Counted from the stretch's first letter, positions 1-9,190 are shown. The stretch is 64,000 nucleotides of DNA from Allobranchiibius sp. CTAmp26 (GCF_017565405.1 NZ_JAGEKR010000010.1:62001-126000), one strand, 5' to 3'. Numbers and translations are program-made. Notes: generated by a model not told the origin, from the letters alone.

Positions 1-1
1 C

Positions 2-376
2 GCCACGAACGTCTACTGCGTCGGCACCCGGACCGTGCCGCACTGCGACGACCGCGCGTACTGGGTGCAGGGCTTGACCGAGCGCAACAGCTACCTCGGC
101 GGGTGGGCGTACGAGGACCAGAACCAGGCCGACGTGCTCCACGACCCGCATGCGGCGTACCGACGGAGCTTCTGGGACCCGGCACGCCTGCGACTCAACG
201 CCGCCGCATTCAGCTCACCGACGCCCGCCGTGCTGGACGCGCTCCACCGCAAGGGGGTGCGCTACCTGTACGCCGACGCCGCAGCCAGCCGCGTCTCGCC
301 GCGGCTGCGGACCCTGACCGACCTGGTGTGGAGCAGCGGCCAGGTGCAGGTCTATCGGTTGCGCACACCCGCCTGA
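2..376 (+). CDS. C-terminal part of a large membrane protein (partial at window edge)
   Basis: The reading frame is open from the first bases of the window and ends at TGA 374-376, so the true start lies upstream. The visible 124 residues begin ATNVYC and carry CDDRAYWVQGLTERNSYLGGW. From memory this pattern, ATN-x-x-C followed by a Trp/Glu-Arg/Gly-Trp block, occurs near the end of long actinobacterial multi-pass membrane proteins of unknown function, in the soluble tail after the membrane segments. No membrane span is visible in this fragment. The family assignment is tentative; that it is a real coding end is likely because the codon pattern is strongly actinobacterial. Confidence 0.7.
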   Translation, partial: ATNVYCVGTRTVPHCDDRAYWVQGLTERNSYLGGWAYEDQNQADVLHDPHAAYRRSFWDPARLRLNAAAFSSPTPAVLDALHRKGVRYLYADAAASRVSPRLRTLTDLVWSSGQVQVYRLRTPA

Positions 377-388
377 TCGAACGGTCGG

Positions 389-1162
389 TCAGGGCTGCCG
401 CGTGCCGTGCACCTGCAGCGCGCGGCGCGCATAGACCCGAGGTGCGATACGCGGGATGACCACCCGCGGCACTGTCGGCGCCGCCTTCAACATGTCGCGC
501 AACACCGCCGGATCGCCCTCGTAGGCGAACATTCCGAAGACCAGCGGCAGCGTCGACTTGGGCAGCCCCGCCGCCCCCGCCTCGCCGATCGCGGCCCACT
601 CGGCCTCGGTGAGCACACCGGCGGCGAGCGGGAGGACCGTGCGCTCCTCCAACTCCAGGTGCTCCTTCAACAGGTCGTACAACGTGCGCAACCGGCCGGC
701 CAGTTCGTCCCGGTGAGTCGATGCGGCATCCCTGCGCCAGGCGGCGCGAGCGGCGGCGACGTCCGCCAGTGCCGCGTCGAGGCGCACGTGCTGACCCTCC
801 ACCTCGTCGATGAGGACGGTCGCCTGCGCGGGCACCCGTTCGCGCATCCGTGGCCAGAGCAACGCGTCCTCACCCTCGTGGTGGTGGTGCAGCATGTCGC
901 AGAGCAGCCCGAGGTGCCGGTCGATGACCGCCGCGCGCTTGACCGCGCCCGGCTCGACCCGGGCGACCGCCTCCGGCAGCAGCCGGAACTCGCGCAGCAT
1001 GGCGGTGTGCACGACGATCATGTCGCGCACGTCGACCAGTGGCGCCTCGGCGCCCTCGGCGACCGGCTGCTCGGCGGCGGTCTCGTCGGATCGGCAGACC
1101 CAGGCGGCCCGCTCGGCGTTCCACCAGCATCGGGTGGTGTGGCTGTGGGTGTCGGTGTTCAT
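389..1162 (-). CDS. Hemerythrin HHE-domain protein
   Basis: The protein is 257 residues. It contains helical His/Glu segments typical of hemerythrin-like non-haem diiron proteins: HTAMLREF, HLGLLCDMLHHHHEGEDALLWP, EGQHVRLD and LKEHLELEERTVLP. These would supply the His-x3-Glu and HxxxE iron ligands of a four-helix bundle. Such proteins bind O2, NO or reactive species, or sense redox. The frame stays open far upstream, but ATG 1160-1162 (MNTDTHSHTT) was chosen because everything before it overlaps the divergent LuxR gene. The two genes are divergent with about 100 bases between them, so that regulator could control it; this is an inference from position. Confidence 0.82.
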   Translation of the reverse strand: MNTDTHSHTTRCWWNAERAAWVCRSDETAAEQPVAEGAEAPLVDVRDMIVVHTAMLREFRLLPEAVARVEPGAVKRAAVIDRHLGLLCDMLHHHHEGEDALLWPRMRERVPAQATVLIDEVEGQHVRLDAALADVAAARAAWRRDAASTHRDELAGRLRTLYDLLKEHLELEERTVLPLAAGVLTEAEWAAIGEAGAAGLPKSTLPLVFGMFAYEGDPAVLRDMLKAAPTVPRVVIPRIAPRVYARRALQVHGTRQP

Positions 1163-1264
1163 GCATCCAGCATCGAGATCCGTTCTCGCCGGGACCATCC
1201 CAGAAATGTGGGGACTTTCGCGGCATCGCCTCCGCCTCATCGAGGGGTGGGCCACCATGGACGG

Positions 1265-2320
1265 GTGACCACGCCGCGGCACCGTTCGCTGGCGGACGAG
1301 CTGTCCGTCGGCGCCCGCGGCGATGCCGACCTGACCGCGCTGGCAGCGCGGGTGTGCGCCGCCGTACGTCGCCACGTGCCGTTCGAGTTCGGCTGTCTGG
1401 CGACCACGGACCCGGCGACCGGTCTGATCAGCTGGACCTACAAGACGCGTCCCTTGGAGATCGGTGACGAGGAGTTCGCCGCGGCTGAGTACGGCGGCCC
1501 GGACATCAATCAGTTCAGTGAGATCGCCACGCGACACGACCAGGTCGGGGTACTCTCCATCGACACCGCGGGCGCTCCGCGAGATTGCCGCCGTTTTCGC
1601 GAATTCCTCGCCCCGCGTTTTGGATTCACCGATGAGCTGCGCGTCACATTCCGCGCGCAGGGGCTCGTCTGGGGTGCCCTCGCGATCTACCGCGGGCCCG
1701 GTGAACCGCCGTTCAGCGCCGCCGAGGCACGCGTGGTGTCGGCCGTGCACGTCCAGATCGCCGACCTGATCCGAGATGCGGCGTTCGGTTCGCGGCGTCC
1801 CGGCTCGGACCCGGTGAGCGGACCGTCGGTGATCATCGTCGACCGCCAGGACCGGGTCGCGAGCATCACGGCTGCGGCGACCGCACGGATCGAGGACCTC
1901 GGCGGGTGGGACCACGGCTCGCTGCCCGCGACGGTGCTGGCCGCGACGGCAGCTGCCCGCAGCACACCCGAGCTGGCGATGACCCGGGCCGCCGGGTGCT
2001 CGGGCACCTGGCTCACTGTGCGTGCCACGACGTTCGCCGCGACATCCGCGCACGAGGGCCCTGCGCCACGCGACGACGTGGTCGTCACCATCGAGAGTGC
2101 CACCCCGGCCGAGATCTGCGCGATGACGCTGGCCGCGCGCGGTCTCAGCCCGCGCGAGCAGGACGTGGCCGGGATGGTGCTGCAGGGGGCGGCCACGCAG
2201 GCCATCGCCGCCGCACTGCACCTGTCGCCGCACACCGTGCAGGACCACCTGAAATCGATCTTCGCCAAACTCGGCGTGAACAGTCGCCGGGAGATGGTCA
2301 GCCGCCTCGTACTTCATTGA
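1265..2320 (+). CDS. LuxR-family transcriptional regulator
   Basis: The protein is about 351 residues. The last 60 residues form a LuxR-type helix-turn-helix: LSPREQDVAGMVLQGAAT, then IAAALHLSPHTVQDHLKSIF and KLGVNSRREMVSR. The N-terminal 150 residues (HVPFEFGCLATTDPATGLISW onward) look like a GAF/PAS-type sensor region, although no ligand residues can be named. GTG 1265 was chosen as start because the frame before it reads as shadow of the opposite strand; GTG 1247 is an alternative with a better upstream GAGGGG. It is divergent from the hemerythrin gene. Function beyond DNA binding is not determined. Confidence 0.8.
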   Translation: MTTPRHRSLADELSVGARGDADLTALAARVCAAVRRHVPFEFGCLATTDPATGLISWTYKTRPLEIGDEEFAAAEYGGPDINQFSEIATRHDQVGVLSIDTAGAPRDCRRFREFLAPRFGFTDELRVTFRAQGLVWGALAIYRGPGEPPFSAAEARVVSAVHVQIADLIRDAAFGSRRPGSDPVSGPSVIIVDRQDRVASITAAATARIEDLGGWDHGSLPATVLAATAAARSTPELAMTRAAGCSGTWLTVRATTFAATSAHEGPAPRDDVVVTIESATPAEICAMTLAARGLSPREQDVAGMVLQGAATQAIAAALHLSPHTVQDHLKSIFAKLGVNSRREMVSRLVLH

Positions 2321-2460
2321 TCACTTGGTCCCTTCGGCGAGAACTCTTCCACTTCTTTGAAAGCGCCCTCCGTGAGGCCGGAAACACGCCACGCGGTCTT
2401 CGAATAAGGCAAGAAAATGGGGTGTGGATAGTACTACTGTAATGCGAACGGGTGTACTAT

Positions 2461-3855
2461 ATGGAGATGAGGCAGCCTCCCGAGACCACCGCATTTCCCG
2501 ACCGGGATGTGTCGCAGGAATGCGATCCTCAGAGTTCTCTTCATATGCCTTCGCCGGCGGCAGATATCGATGTCACTGAGGCATTGCAACAATGCAGAAG
2601 TCTGCTCGCCGCTGCGTATTCCCAGGCGAAGAAGGACCGCCACCGACTCGGCCTCAGTGAGCTCGAGTCGCAGGCTGCCGAGTGTGCTGCGATCGTCAAC
2701 GCGGCGACCGCAGTGCAGACCATTCGCGTCGCCCAGTACGCCGCGACCGAGCGGGCGAGCGACGCCGACGGTACGGACGTCGAGATCGACCGCGGCATCG
2801 GCCATGTCGAGGAATTCGCCGACACCGATCTCGCACCTGCCATGTGCTGGAGCGAACGGCAGGCCACCGCTCGGATCGCCGAGGCGGTCGACGCGGTCAC
2901 CATCGCGCCCGCGCTGTTGGACCTCATGGGTGCGGGAGTCATCGACTCCTGGCGGTTGCGCCGAATCACCGAGGTCCTGGCCTACGCACCGCACGACATC
3001 GCGGGCGATGTCGTGGACACCCTCATCGCCCGCGGCGTCACCGGATGGACTCCGACGCAGGTCAGCCGGCGCACCCGCACCCTGCTGACGCGTCTGGACC
3101 CGATTGCCGCAGAGACCCAGCACAGCGCCGCCGCTCGTGATGCGGTGGGAGTGTTCGTATCCCCCTCCGCGCACAGCGGATACACCGATTGGCGGGCAAC
3201 GCTGCCCACGGACCGCTCGAGCGCCGCGTACGCCGCGCTCGACGCACTGGCGCGGGAGTTGCACGCCGAGACCACCACCGGCAAGACGCTCGCCCAATGC
3301 CGTGCCGACGCCCTCACCGACCTCATCCTCGCCAACGCGCACATCGAGACCACCGTCGTCTTCCACGTGCCGGTCGACCGCGCATCGAAGACTCAGAGTC
3401 AGTCCGCGATCGGCGATGTTGCCGTTGCCGGCGTCGGGTCGATCAGTGGCGACACGATTCGGCGCCTGACGGCACAGCTGGGCACCCGCGTCGCTCGGGT
3501 GCTGACCGACCCGACCGCCGGCACCCACCTGGACACCACCACGCGCGCCTACTCCCCCACGATCGCGATCCGCAGGTTCGTCGAGACCAGGGATGAGCAC
3601 TGCCGATTCCCCGGCTGCACCGCACCACCGAAGGACTGCGACGCCGACCACGTCATCCCCTGGCCGCGTGGGGAGACCACTCCCGCGAATCTACAATTGC
3701 TGTGCCGCCATCACCATCGAGCAAAGCATGAAACGGGCTGGCGGGTACGAATGAGCGACAACGGTGAATGCACCTGGACCAGCCCCACCGGGCGTATCTA
3801 CGAAACTCGACCCGAGGCAATGATCGCGGCACGAGCGTCACGAATGATTGCCTGA
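2461..3855 (+). CDS. DUF222 / HNH endonuclease-domain protein
   Basis: The protein is about 464 residues. The long N-terminal part (ARTAVQTIRVAQYA-like helices, MCWSERQATARIAEA, residues about 30-370) matches the DUF222 region typical of actinobacterial HNH proteins. The C-terminus carries the HNH zinc/nuclease motif: CRFPGCTAP, DADHVIPWPRG, NLQLLCRHHHRAKH. These genes occur in many copies in high-GC actinobacteria, some as intein- or element-like nucleases and others of unknown role. Possible starts are GTG 2452, ATG 2461 and ATG 2467; none has a convincing ribosome site. The upstream 140 bases are noticeably AT-richer than the surroundings. Confidence 0.85.
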   Translation: MEMRQPPETTAFPDRDVSQECDPQSSLHMPSPAADIDVTEALQQCRSLLAAAYSQAKKDRHRLGLSELESQAAECAAIVNAATAVQTIRVAQYAATERASDADGTDVEIDRGIGHVEEFADTDLAPAMCWSERQATARIAEAVDAVTIAPALLDLMGAGVIDSWRLRRITEVLAYAPHDIAGDVVDTLIARGVTGWTPTQVSRRTRTLLTRLDPIAAETQHSAAARDAVGVFVSPSAHSGYTDWRATLPTDRSSAAYAALDALARELHAETTTGKTLAQCRADALTDLILANAHIETTVVFHVPVDRASKTQSQSAIGDVAVAGVGSISGDTIRRLTAQLGTRVARVLTDPTAGTHLDTTTRAYSPTIAIRRFVETRDEHCRFPGCTAPPKDCDADHVIPWPRGETTPANLQLLCRHHHRAKHETGWRVRMSDNGECTWTSPTGRIYETRPEAMIAARASRMIA

Positions 3856-3873
3856 CCTACACCCTTCGAGAAA

Positions 3874-4065
3874 TCAAGACGATCGTCGACTTTGACGTCG
3901 GCGTGCCAGGAACTCCATCGCGAGCGTCCACAGAATGCTCGAAATGACAGCAGCGACAATCGCCTGGGCAATCGGCTGGTGAAATATCCCGATATCGATC
4001 GCCAGCAAGATCGTCGCAAATAGCAGGCCGGACAGTACTTCGTGCCCCCGACCCTGGACAGGCAT
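3874..4065 (-). CDS. Small two-helix membrane protein (hypothetical)
   Basis: This is a 63-residue reading frame with two hydrophobic stretches, LLFATILLAIDIGIF and AIVAAVISSILWTLAMEF, ending in a basic tail ARRRQSRRSS. That is the arrangement of a small hairpin membrane protein with positive residues inside. It is convergent with the DUF222/HNH gene and on the same strand as the DivIVA-like gene that follows at higher coordinates. No family is recognised. Alternative frames of this interval give poorer proteins. Real coding is plausible but not certain. Confidence 0.42.
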   Translation of the reverse strand: MPVQGRGHEVLSGLLFATILLAIDIGIFHQPIAQAIVAAVISSILWTLAMEFLARRRQSRRSS

Positions 4066-4108
4066 TCGCCAGTACGGCGATCACCGCCATGCTGTCGTCG
4101 CCGCGGGA

Positions 4109-4678
4109 TCAGTGCAGGATCGGGCGGATCGTGCCGAGTTGGTCGAGGAAGACGTCGACCGCGATCGCGTCGTAACCACCCCGGCCGCGCTTGGGCGGAT
4201 AGAAGCGCACCGTCTCGATCCTGGGCAGCTCCTCACCCTTCGCCATGGCGAGCAGCACCTGGTCGAGGAACGCGTCGACCTCACCCTCGTCGTACGCGCG
4301 GGACCCGGTGCGCCGGGCGAAGCAGATCTCCCTCACCCAGTCCTGCTGTTTGACGGTCCACTCCCGGCGGCCGCTACGGCCGTCCGCAGCGGCCGGCTGG
4401 GACGGGTTGGGCGGCGGCGAGGCCAGATCGAAGTCGTGCTGCCACGCCGCGACGTGTGCGAGCAGCGCATCGACCGCCTCGGGGGTGTAACCCTCGCGCA
4501 ACCGCGCCCGGCGCAGGGCGAGCGTGGACACCTGCGGCACCTGCCGCTGCTGGCGCATCAGGATCGCGATACGGGCCAGCTGCCGGTCGACGTCCTCGAC
4601 GCTGTAGCCGCCCCGTTGGCGTGGCAACCGCGCGGCGCGCACGGTGTCCACGTGCGTGGACGTCCACGGTGTGCTCAT
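4109..4678 (-). CDS. DivIVA-like repeat protein
   Basis: The 189-residue protein contains four short segments resembling the N-terminal DivIVA membrane-binding motif: GGYSVEDVDRQLARI, EGYTPEAVDALLAHV, SRAYDEGEVDAFLDQVL and GGYDAIAVDVFLDQL. Each has the Gly-Tyr...Val-Asp...Leu pattern. No long coiled coil follows, so it is not a canonical DivIVA/Wag31 polar scaffold. ATG 4676-4678 was chosen because it is preceded by GGAGTGGGGAGC, a good ribosome site; a longer GTG start at 4723 is possible. It is divergent from galE. A role near the membrane or cell pole is an inference. Confidence 0.75.
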   Translation of the reverse strand: MSTPWTSTHVDTVRAARLPRQRGGYSVEDVDRQLARIAILMRQQRQVPQVSTLALRRARLREGYTPEAVDALLAHVAAWQHDFDLASPPPNPSQPAAADGRSGRREWTVKQQDWVREICFARRTGSRAYDEGEVDAFLDQVLLAMAKGEELPRIETVRFYPPKRGRGGYDAIAVDVFLDQLGTIRPILH

Positions 4679-4753
4679 GCTCCCCACTCCACTGCTGCTG
4701 TGCTCCTCAGGACCCACCGACACCCTCGCATGCTGCCCGTAGGATCGCCTTCC

Positions 4754-5776
4754 ATGCGCGTTCTCGTTTCCGGCGGCGCGGGTTACATCGGCTCACACAC
4801 CGCCATCAATCTGCTCGCCCACGGCCATGATGTCGTGCTCGCCGACGATTTTGCCAACAGCAAACCGTCAGCCGTCGACCGGCTCGAGCAGGTGAGCGGC
4901 AAGCACGTCCCCCTGCACGCGATCGATCTGTGCGACGCCGACAAGACCGACCAGATCTTCGCCGAGCAGCCGATCGACGCCGTCATCCACTTCGCCGGCC
5001 TCAAAGCCGTCGGCGAGAGCGTCGGCAAGCCCCTGGAGTACTACCGCAACAACCTCGACAGCACCTTCTCGCTGCTCAGCGCCATGCGCCGCCACGGTGT
5101 GCACAGGTTCGTCTTCTCGTCCTCCGCGACGGTGTACGGCGACCACGCGCCCGTCCCGTACAACGAGGAGTACCAGCCCCTCTCGGCCGCGTCGCCCTAC
5201 GGCCGCACGAAGGTGATGATCGAGCAGATCCTCACCGACACCGCTGCGGCCACCCCGGACCTGTCGGTCGCGCTGCTGCGTTACTTCAACCCGGTCGGCG
5301 CGCACCCGTCCGGCCGGATGGGCGAGGACCCGTCCGGAATCCCGAACAACCTGATGCCCTTCATCGCCCAGGTGGCGGTGGGACGGCGCGAGAAGCTCAG
5401 CATCTACGGCGGCGACTACCCCACCGCCGACGGCACCTGCGAGCGGGACTACATCCACGTCGAGGACCTCGCCGCCGGGCACGTCGCCGCGCTCGAACAC
5501 CTCGATTCGATGGCCGAACCGGTCCGCGCGTTCAATCTCGGCACCGGCACGGGCACCTCGGTGCTGCAGTTGCTGCACGCCTTCGAGCGGGCCGTCGGCC
5601 ACGAACTCCCCCACGAGATCGTCGACCGCCGCCCGGGTGACCTTCCCGCGTACTGGGCCGACCCCACCCGGGCGCACGAGGAGCTGGGGTGGACCGCCCA
5701 CCGGTCCATCGACGACATGTGCGCCGACACGTGGCGCTGGCAGTCCCAGAACCCGCAGGGTTACCCGGCGAGCTGA
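4754..5776 (+). CDS. galE: UDP-glucose 4-epimerase
   Basis: The 340-residue protein is an extended short-chain dehydrogenase. It begins MRVLVSGGAGYIGSH, the GxxGxxG NAD-binding motif, and carries SSSATVYG and the catalytic YxxxK pair in SPYGRTKVMIEQ. LLRYFNPVGAHPSG and GDYPTADGTCERDYIHVED are diagnostic GalE blocks. It interconverts UDP-glucose and UDP-galactose with bound NAD, supplying galactosyl donors for cell-envelope polymers and the Leloir pathway. Length matches the family (about 340). It is a single gene here, convergent with argS across a GC hairpin, and divergent from the DivIVA-like gene. Confidence 0.95.
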   Translation: MRVLVSGGAGYIGSHTAINLLAHGHDVVLADDFANSKPSAVDRLEQVSGKHVPLHAIDLCDADKTDQIFAEQPIDAVIHFAGLKAVGESVGKPLEYYRNNLDSTFSLLSAMRRHGVHRFVFSSSATVYGDHAPVPYNEEYQPLSAASPYGRTKVMIEQILTDTAAATPDLSVALLRYFNPVGAHPSGRMGEDPSGIPNNLMPFIAQVAVGRREKLSIYGGDYPTADGTCERDYIHVEDLAAGHVAALEHLDSMAEPVRAFNLGTGTGTSVLQLLHAFERAVGHELPHEIVDRRPGDLPAYWADPTRAHEELGWTAHRSIDDMCADTWRWQSQNPQGYPAS

Positions 5777-5796
5777 TCCGCCCGACACACAGGGTC

Positions 5797-5825
5797 GTCG
5801 CGCGCTATCTAGGGCGCGCCGCGAC
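5797..5825. terminator. GC hairpin between convergent galE and argS
   Basis: GTCGCGCGC and GCGCGCCGCGAC flank a short TATCTAG loop region, forming a strong imperfect stem. It lies between the stop codons of galE and argS, where a two-way transcription stop is expected. There is no T-tract. A closely similar core (CGCGCGCTAT then AG then GCGCGC) recurs after the tetR gene at 21613-21632. Confidence 0.5.
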
Positions 5826-5844
5826 TCCCGCTGGCGGCAGCCGG

Positions 5845-7608
5845 CTACATCTGCTCCGGCGCGGTGATGCCGAGCAGTCCCAGTCCGTCGACCAGCACCG
5901 CACGGGTCAGATGGCACAGCGCGAGGCGCGACTCGCGCACCTCGTCGTCCTCGGCCTTCACCACCGGGCACTGCTCGTAGAACGTCGAGAAGGTCTGGGC
6001 GAGATCGGACAGATAGGTGCACAGTCGGTGCGGCTCCAGGGTCTCGCCGACCTGCGCCACGACGGCACCGAAGTCGAGCAGCCGCAGAGCCAGGGTGCGC
6101 TCCGCCGGCTCACGGAGCACGATGGGTCCGACCGGCTCCACCACCCCGGCGCGAGCCAGGATCGAGCGGATCCGGGCCGTCGCGTACTGCAGGTACGGGC
6201 CCGTGTCGCCGGTCAGCGCGACCATCCGGTCCAGGTCGAACGTGTAGCCGCTGTCGTGCGCGACCGACAGGTCGGCGTACTTCAGCGCCGCGACGCCGAC
6301 CTGGTGGGAGATGACATCGCGCGTCTGAGCGTCGAGCTCCGGGCGGGAATCGGCAATCACCTCAGCCGACTTCGCGAACGCCGCGTCGACGAGACTCTGC
6401 AGCGCCACCAGATCGCCTGAGCGGGTGCGCAGGATCTTGCCGTCCGTGCCGACGACATTGCCGATCTGCACGTGGATCGGCTCGGTGCCCTCGATCCATC
6501 CCGCGAGCCGCGCTGTCTCCCAGACCATCTGGAAGTGCAGGTGCTGCGGCGCCCCGACGACGTACAGCGCCCGGTCGGCGTGCAGATCGAGTGAACGGTG
6601 CCGGATGGTGGCCAGATCCGTGGCGGGGTAGCCGTATCCGCCGTCGGACTTGCGCACGATCAACGGCAGCGGCTTGTCATCGCGGCCGACGTACCCGTCG
6701 AGGAAGACGCACAGAGCGCCCTCGCTCATGACCGCGAGGCCCTTCTCCTGCAGCGCGTCGCAGATCCCGGGCAGTTCGTCGTTGTACGACGATTCGCCCG
6801 CGATGTCGTCGTCGGTCAGCGTGATGTCGAGCTCGCCGTAGACCCGGTTGAGGTAGACCCGCGACAGCTCGAGGATCTCGCGCCACAGCCGCAGGGTGTC
6901 CTCCTCGCCGGCCTGCAGCAGGGTCACCCTGCGGCGCGACCGCGCGTCGAAATCGCCCGCGCTGCCTGCAGGTTCGGCCTTCTCGGCCGTCGTGAACTTG
7001 CCCCGCGCCGCACGGTAGAACGCGTTCGGGTCGCTCTGCAGCAGGCGAGCGCCGTCACTGTCCTCCCCCACGTCGAGCAGGTGCTCGATGAGCATCCCGA
7101 ACGGCGTACCCCAGTCGCCGAGGTGGTTCTGGCGGATCACATCGTGGCCGAGGTACTCCAGGGTGCGCACCAGGGAGTCGCCGACGACGGCGCTGCGCAG
7201 GTGGGCGACGTGCATCTCCTTGGCCGCGTTGACCGAGGAGTAGTCGACGACGACGGTCTGCCGCGGCGGTCGTACGACGCCGAAGTGGTCGTCCTCCCGC
7301 AGCGCCGTGGCTGCCCGAGCGATCCACGCCGAGGAGAAGGTGACGTTGAGGAACCCGGGGCCGGCGATCTCCACCTGCTCGACGAGGTCCCCTCGGTCCA
7401 GGTGCTCCACGATCGCCTGCGCGACCTCGCGCGGCGGGCGGCCCAGCCGCTTGCCGGCCGCCATGGCGGCGTTGACCTGCACGTCGGCACTGGTCTGACG
7501 CTTGTTGGCCGGGCGGATCACCGGGTCCGCGGCGGCCCAGTCGGCACCGAACGCGGCAGCCATCGCCTGCTGGACGCGCGGGGTGAGGGCGGCAATCGGG
7601 TCAGCCAT
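5845..7608 (-). CDS. argS: Arginyl-tRNA synthetase
   Basis: The 587-residue class I synthetase charges tRNA-Arg. The N-terminal domain (QVNAAMAAGKRLGRPPREVA) is the Arg-specific Add-1 domain. The HIGH signature appears as HVAHLRS in AAKEMHVAHLRSAVVGDS. The C-terminal anticodon-binding DALR domain contains QYATARIRSIL and ends DGLGLLGITAPEQM, the usual end of bacterial ArgRS. The KMSKS loop is degenerate, as is common for this enzyme. It starts at ATG 7606-7608. It is a housekeeping gene, convergent with galE and 30 bases downstream of the MmcQ/YjbR gene on the same strand. Confidence 0.95.
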   Translation of the reverse strand: MADPIAALTPRVQQAMAAAFGADWAAADPVIRPANKRQTSADVQVNAAMAAGKRLGRPPREVAQAIVEHLDRGDLVEQVEIAGPGFLNVTFSSAWIARAATALREDDHFGVVRPPRQTVVVDYSSVNAAKEMHVAHLRSAVVGDSLVRTLEYLGHDVIRQNHLGDWGTPFGMLIEHLLDVGEDSDGARLLQSDPNAFYRAARGKFTTAEKAEPAGSAGDFDARSRRRVTLLQAGEEDTLRLWREILELSRVYLNRVYGELDITLTDDDIAGESSYNDELPGICDALQEKGLAVMSEGALCVFLDGYVGRDDKPLPLIVRKSDGGYGYPATDLATIRHRSLDLHADRALYVVGAPQHLHFQMVWETARLAGWIEGTEPIHVQIGNVVGTDGKILRTRSGDLVALQSLVDAAFAKSAEVIADSRPELDAQTRDVISHQVGVAALKYADLSVAHDSGYTFDLDRMVALTGDTGPYLQYATARIRSILARAGVVEPVGPIVLREPAERTLALRLLDFGAVVAQVGETLEPHRLCTYLSDLAQTFSTFYEQCPVVKAEDDEVRESRLALCHLTRAVLVDGLGLLGITAPEQM

Positions 7609-7638
7609 GGTCGCAAGGATAGGGAACCCGCACGTTGG

Positions 7639-8052
7639 TCATTCCGGACGGTGTTGCTCCAGCCAGGCCCGCCGTCGCGCCGCGGACGCGCGCGACAGCC
7701 AGGCGTCGGCGACGATCTCGGTCAGCTCCTCCAGCTCGACCTCGCCGATGCGGCTCGCGCGCACCAGCACCGAGGCGTGACCGTCGAAGTGCGGTGTCGT
7801 GAAGAACGGCGAGCGCGCGTCCTGCACCAGGGCCTGCTTGTCCTGCTCGTCGGCGACTCGCAGCATGACCACGTCGGTGTACCGCTCCCCGGTGTCCGGA
7901 TCCACCGCGTCCGGCCGCGGATTGCGGAAGAGGACGAACGTCCTGCCACCGACCTGGTAGACGGGGTTGTCCTTGCTGCCCGACTTCTGCTCGGCGTACG
8001 GCATCCCTGCTGCGAGACGATGGACGTCCGCGACCGTCGCCGACCTGCTCAT
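7639..8052 (-). CDS. MmcQ/YjbR family DNA-binding-like protein
   Basis: The 137-residue protein has the YjbR/MmcQ layout: an N-terminal VADVHRLAAGMPYAEQK, a central GGRTFVLFRNPRPDA and YTDVVMLRVADEQDKQALV, then FFTTPHFDGHASVLVRASRI and a C-terminal WLSRASAARRRAWLEQH helix. The fold resembles the CyaY/double-wing DNA-binding fold, but a biochemical function is not established. It lies 30 bases upstream of argS on the same strand and may be cotranscribed. It is divergent from uppP. Confidence 0.85.
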   Translation of the reverse strand: MSRSATVADVHRLAAGMPYAEQKSGSKDNPVYQVGGRTFVLFRNPRPDAVDPDTGERYTDVVMLRVADEQDKQALVQDARSPFFTTPHFDGHASVLVRASRIGEVELEELTEIVADAWLSRASAARRRAWLEQHRPE

Positions 8053-8168
8053 CGTGGAAGGCTAGTCGCGCGACGGCGCCGTAGCGGGGGGTCACAGGCA
8101 ACTTTCAGGCTGCCCCGGCTACCGTCCGCCGCCGTACGCCGAATGCCACCCCGACGAGAGCCGAGCCC

Positions 8169-9065
8169 TTGAATCACCTCAGTTACCTGCAGGCCGTCGT
8201 CATGGGTCTGCTCCAAGGCGTGACCGAGTTGTTCCCGGTCTCGAGCCTCGGGCACTCCCTGCTGGTCCCGGCGTGGATCGGCGGGTCCTGGTCGAACCTG
8301 GTGACCCAGCAGGGCTCGAAGAGCGCGACACCGTTCCTGGCGTTCATCGTCGCGCTGCACGTGGCGACCGCGTTCGCGCTGATCGCCTTCCAGTGGCGCG
8401 ACTGGCTGCAGGTGGTCGGCGGGGTGGGCGACCTGGCCCGCGACCGCGGCATGCGTACGCCGCGCGCCCGGCTGCTCGTCCTGCTGGTTGCGGCGACCAT
8501 CCCGATCGGCATCATCGGGCTGGTCCTCGACAAGCCGCTGCGGCACCTCTTCTCCCACCCGCTGGCCGCTGCGATCTTCCTGACCGTCAACGGACTCGTG
8601 CTGCTGGCCGTGGAGCTGCTCACCCGGCGCGCCCGGCGCACCCCGGAGCGCTCGCACGCTGCCGGTGACGGTGGCGCCGAGCTGGACTTCTCGCACACCG
8701 GCTTCGGCGAGGCAATCGCCATCGGCACCAGCCAGGCGCTGGCCCTGCTCCCCGGCATCTCCCGGTCGGGCGTGACGATCTCCGCCGGCCTGCTGCGCGG
8801 CTGGAGTCACGAGCGCGCCGTGCACTTCGCGTTCCTGCTCGCCACCCCGATCATCCTGGCCGCGGGCGTCCTGAAGATCCCGGAGCTCTTCGGCCCCGAG
8901 GGCGACGGCATCCGCGGGCAGGTCCTCGTGGGCTTCGTGGTCGCCTTCATCGCGGCGTACGCCGCAGCTCGCTGGCTCACCCGGTTCCTGCGCACCCGCA
9001 CGCTCTACCCGTTCGTGATCTACTGCCTGATCGCCGGTGTCGTCAGCATCATCCGCTTCGCCTGA
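8169..9065 (+). CDS. uppP: Undecaprenyl-diphosphatase (BacA/UppP type)
   Basis: The 298-residue integral membrane enzyme dephosphorylates undecaprenyl diphosphate to recycle the lipid carrier of peptidoglycan synthesis; overproduction gives bacitracin resistance in known cases. Diagnostic motifs are QGVTELFPVSSLGHS near the N-terminus, with catalytic Glu and Ser, and LPGISRSGVTISAGLLRG with the conserved Arg-Ser. About eight hydrophobic helices are visible, ending IYCLIAGVVSIIRFA. The start is a TTG at 8169, placed by homology with the usual YLQAVVMGLLQG start; ACGAGAG lies upstream. Confidence 0.93.
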   Translation: MNHLSYLQAVVMGLLQGVTELFPVSSLGHSLLVPAWIGGSWSNLVTQQGSKSATPFLAFIVALHVATAFALIAFQWRDWLQVVGGVGDLARDRGMRTPRARLLVLLVAATIPIGIIGLVLDKPLRHLFSHPLAAAIFLTVNGLVLLAVELLTRRARRTPERSHAAGDGGAELDFSHTGFGEAIAIGTSQALALLPGISRSGVTISAGLLRGWSHERAVHFAFLLATPIILAAGVLKIPELFGPEGDGIRGQVLVGFVVAFIAAYAAARWLTRFLRTRTLYPFVIYCLIAGVVSIIRFA

Positions 9066-9190
9066 GGAAGATTTTCGGGACGGCGAACGAGCCGTGCAGA
9101 GTCCGCGATTCGCGGCTCGGCGCGCCTCTCGGCGTCGAAGACCAGCCCGCGCTGGCGCGCACCACCCCTTCGGGCGGTCACACTAGGGGT

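Noticed and set aside
1257-1268. Three-codon ATG-GAC-GGG-TGA leader overlapping the LuxR start
   Set aside because: It is too short to support and easily arises by chance; there is no evidence for translational control.
1163-2317. In-frame extension of the hemerythrin frame to a 642-residue protein
   Set aside because: The upstream part is opposite-strand shadow of the LuxR gene, with poor composition and no domain.
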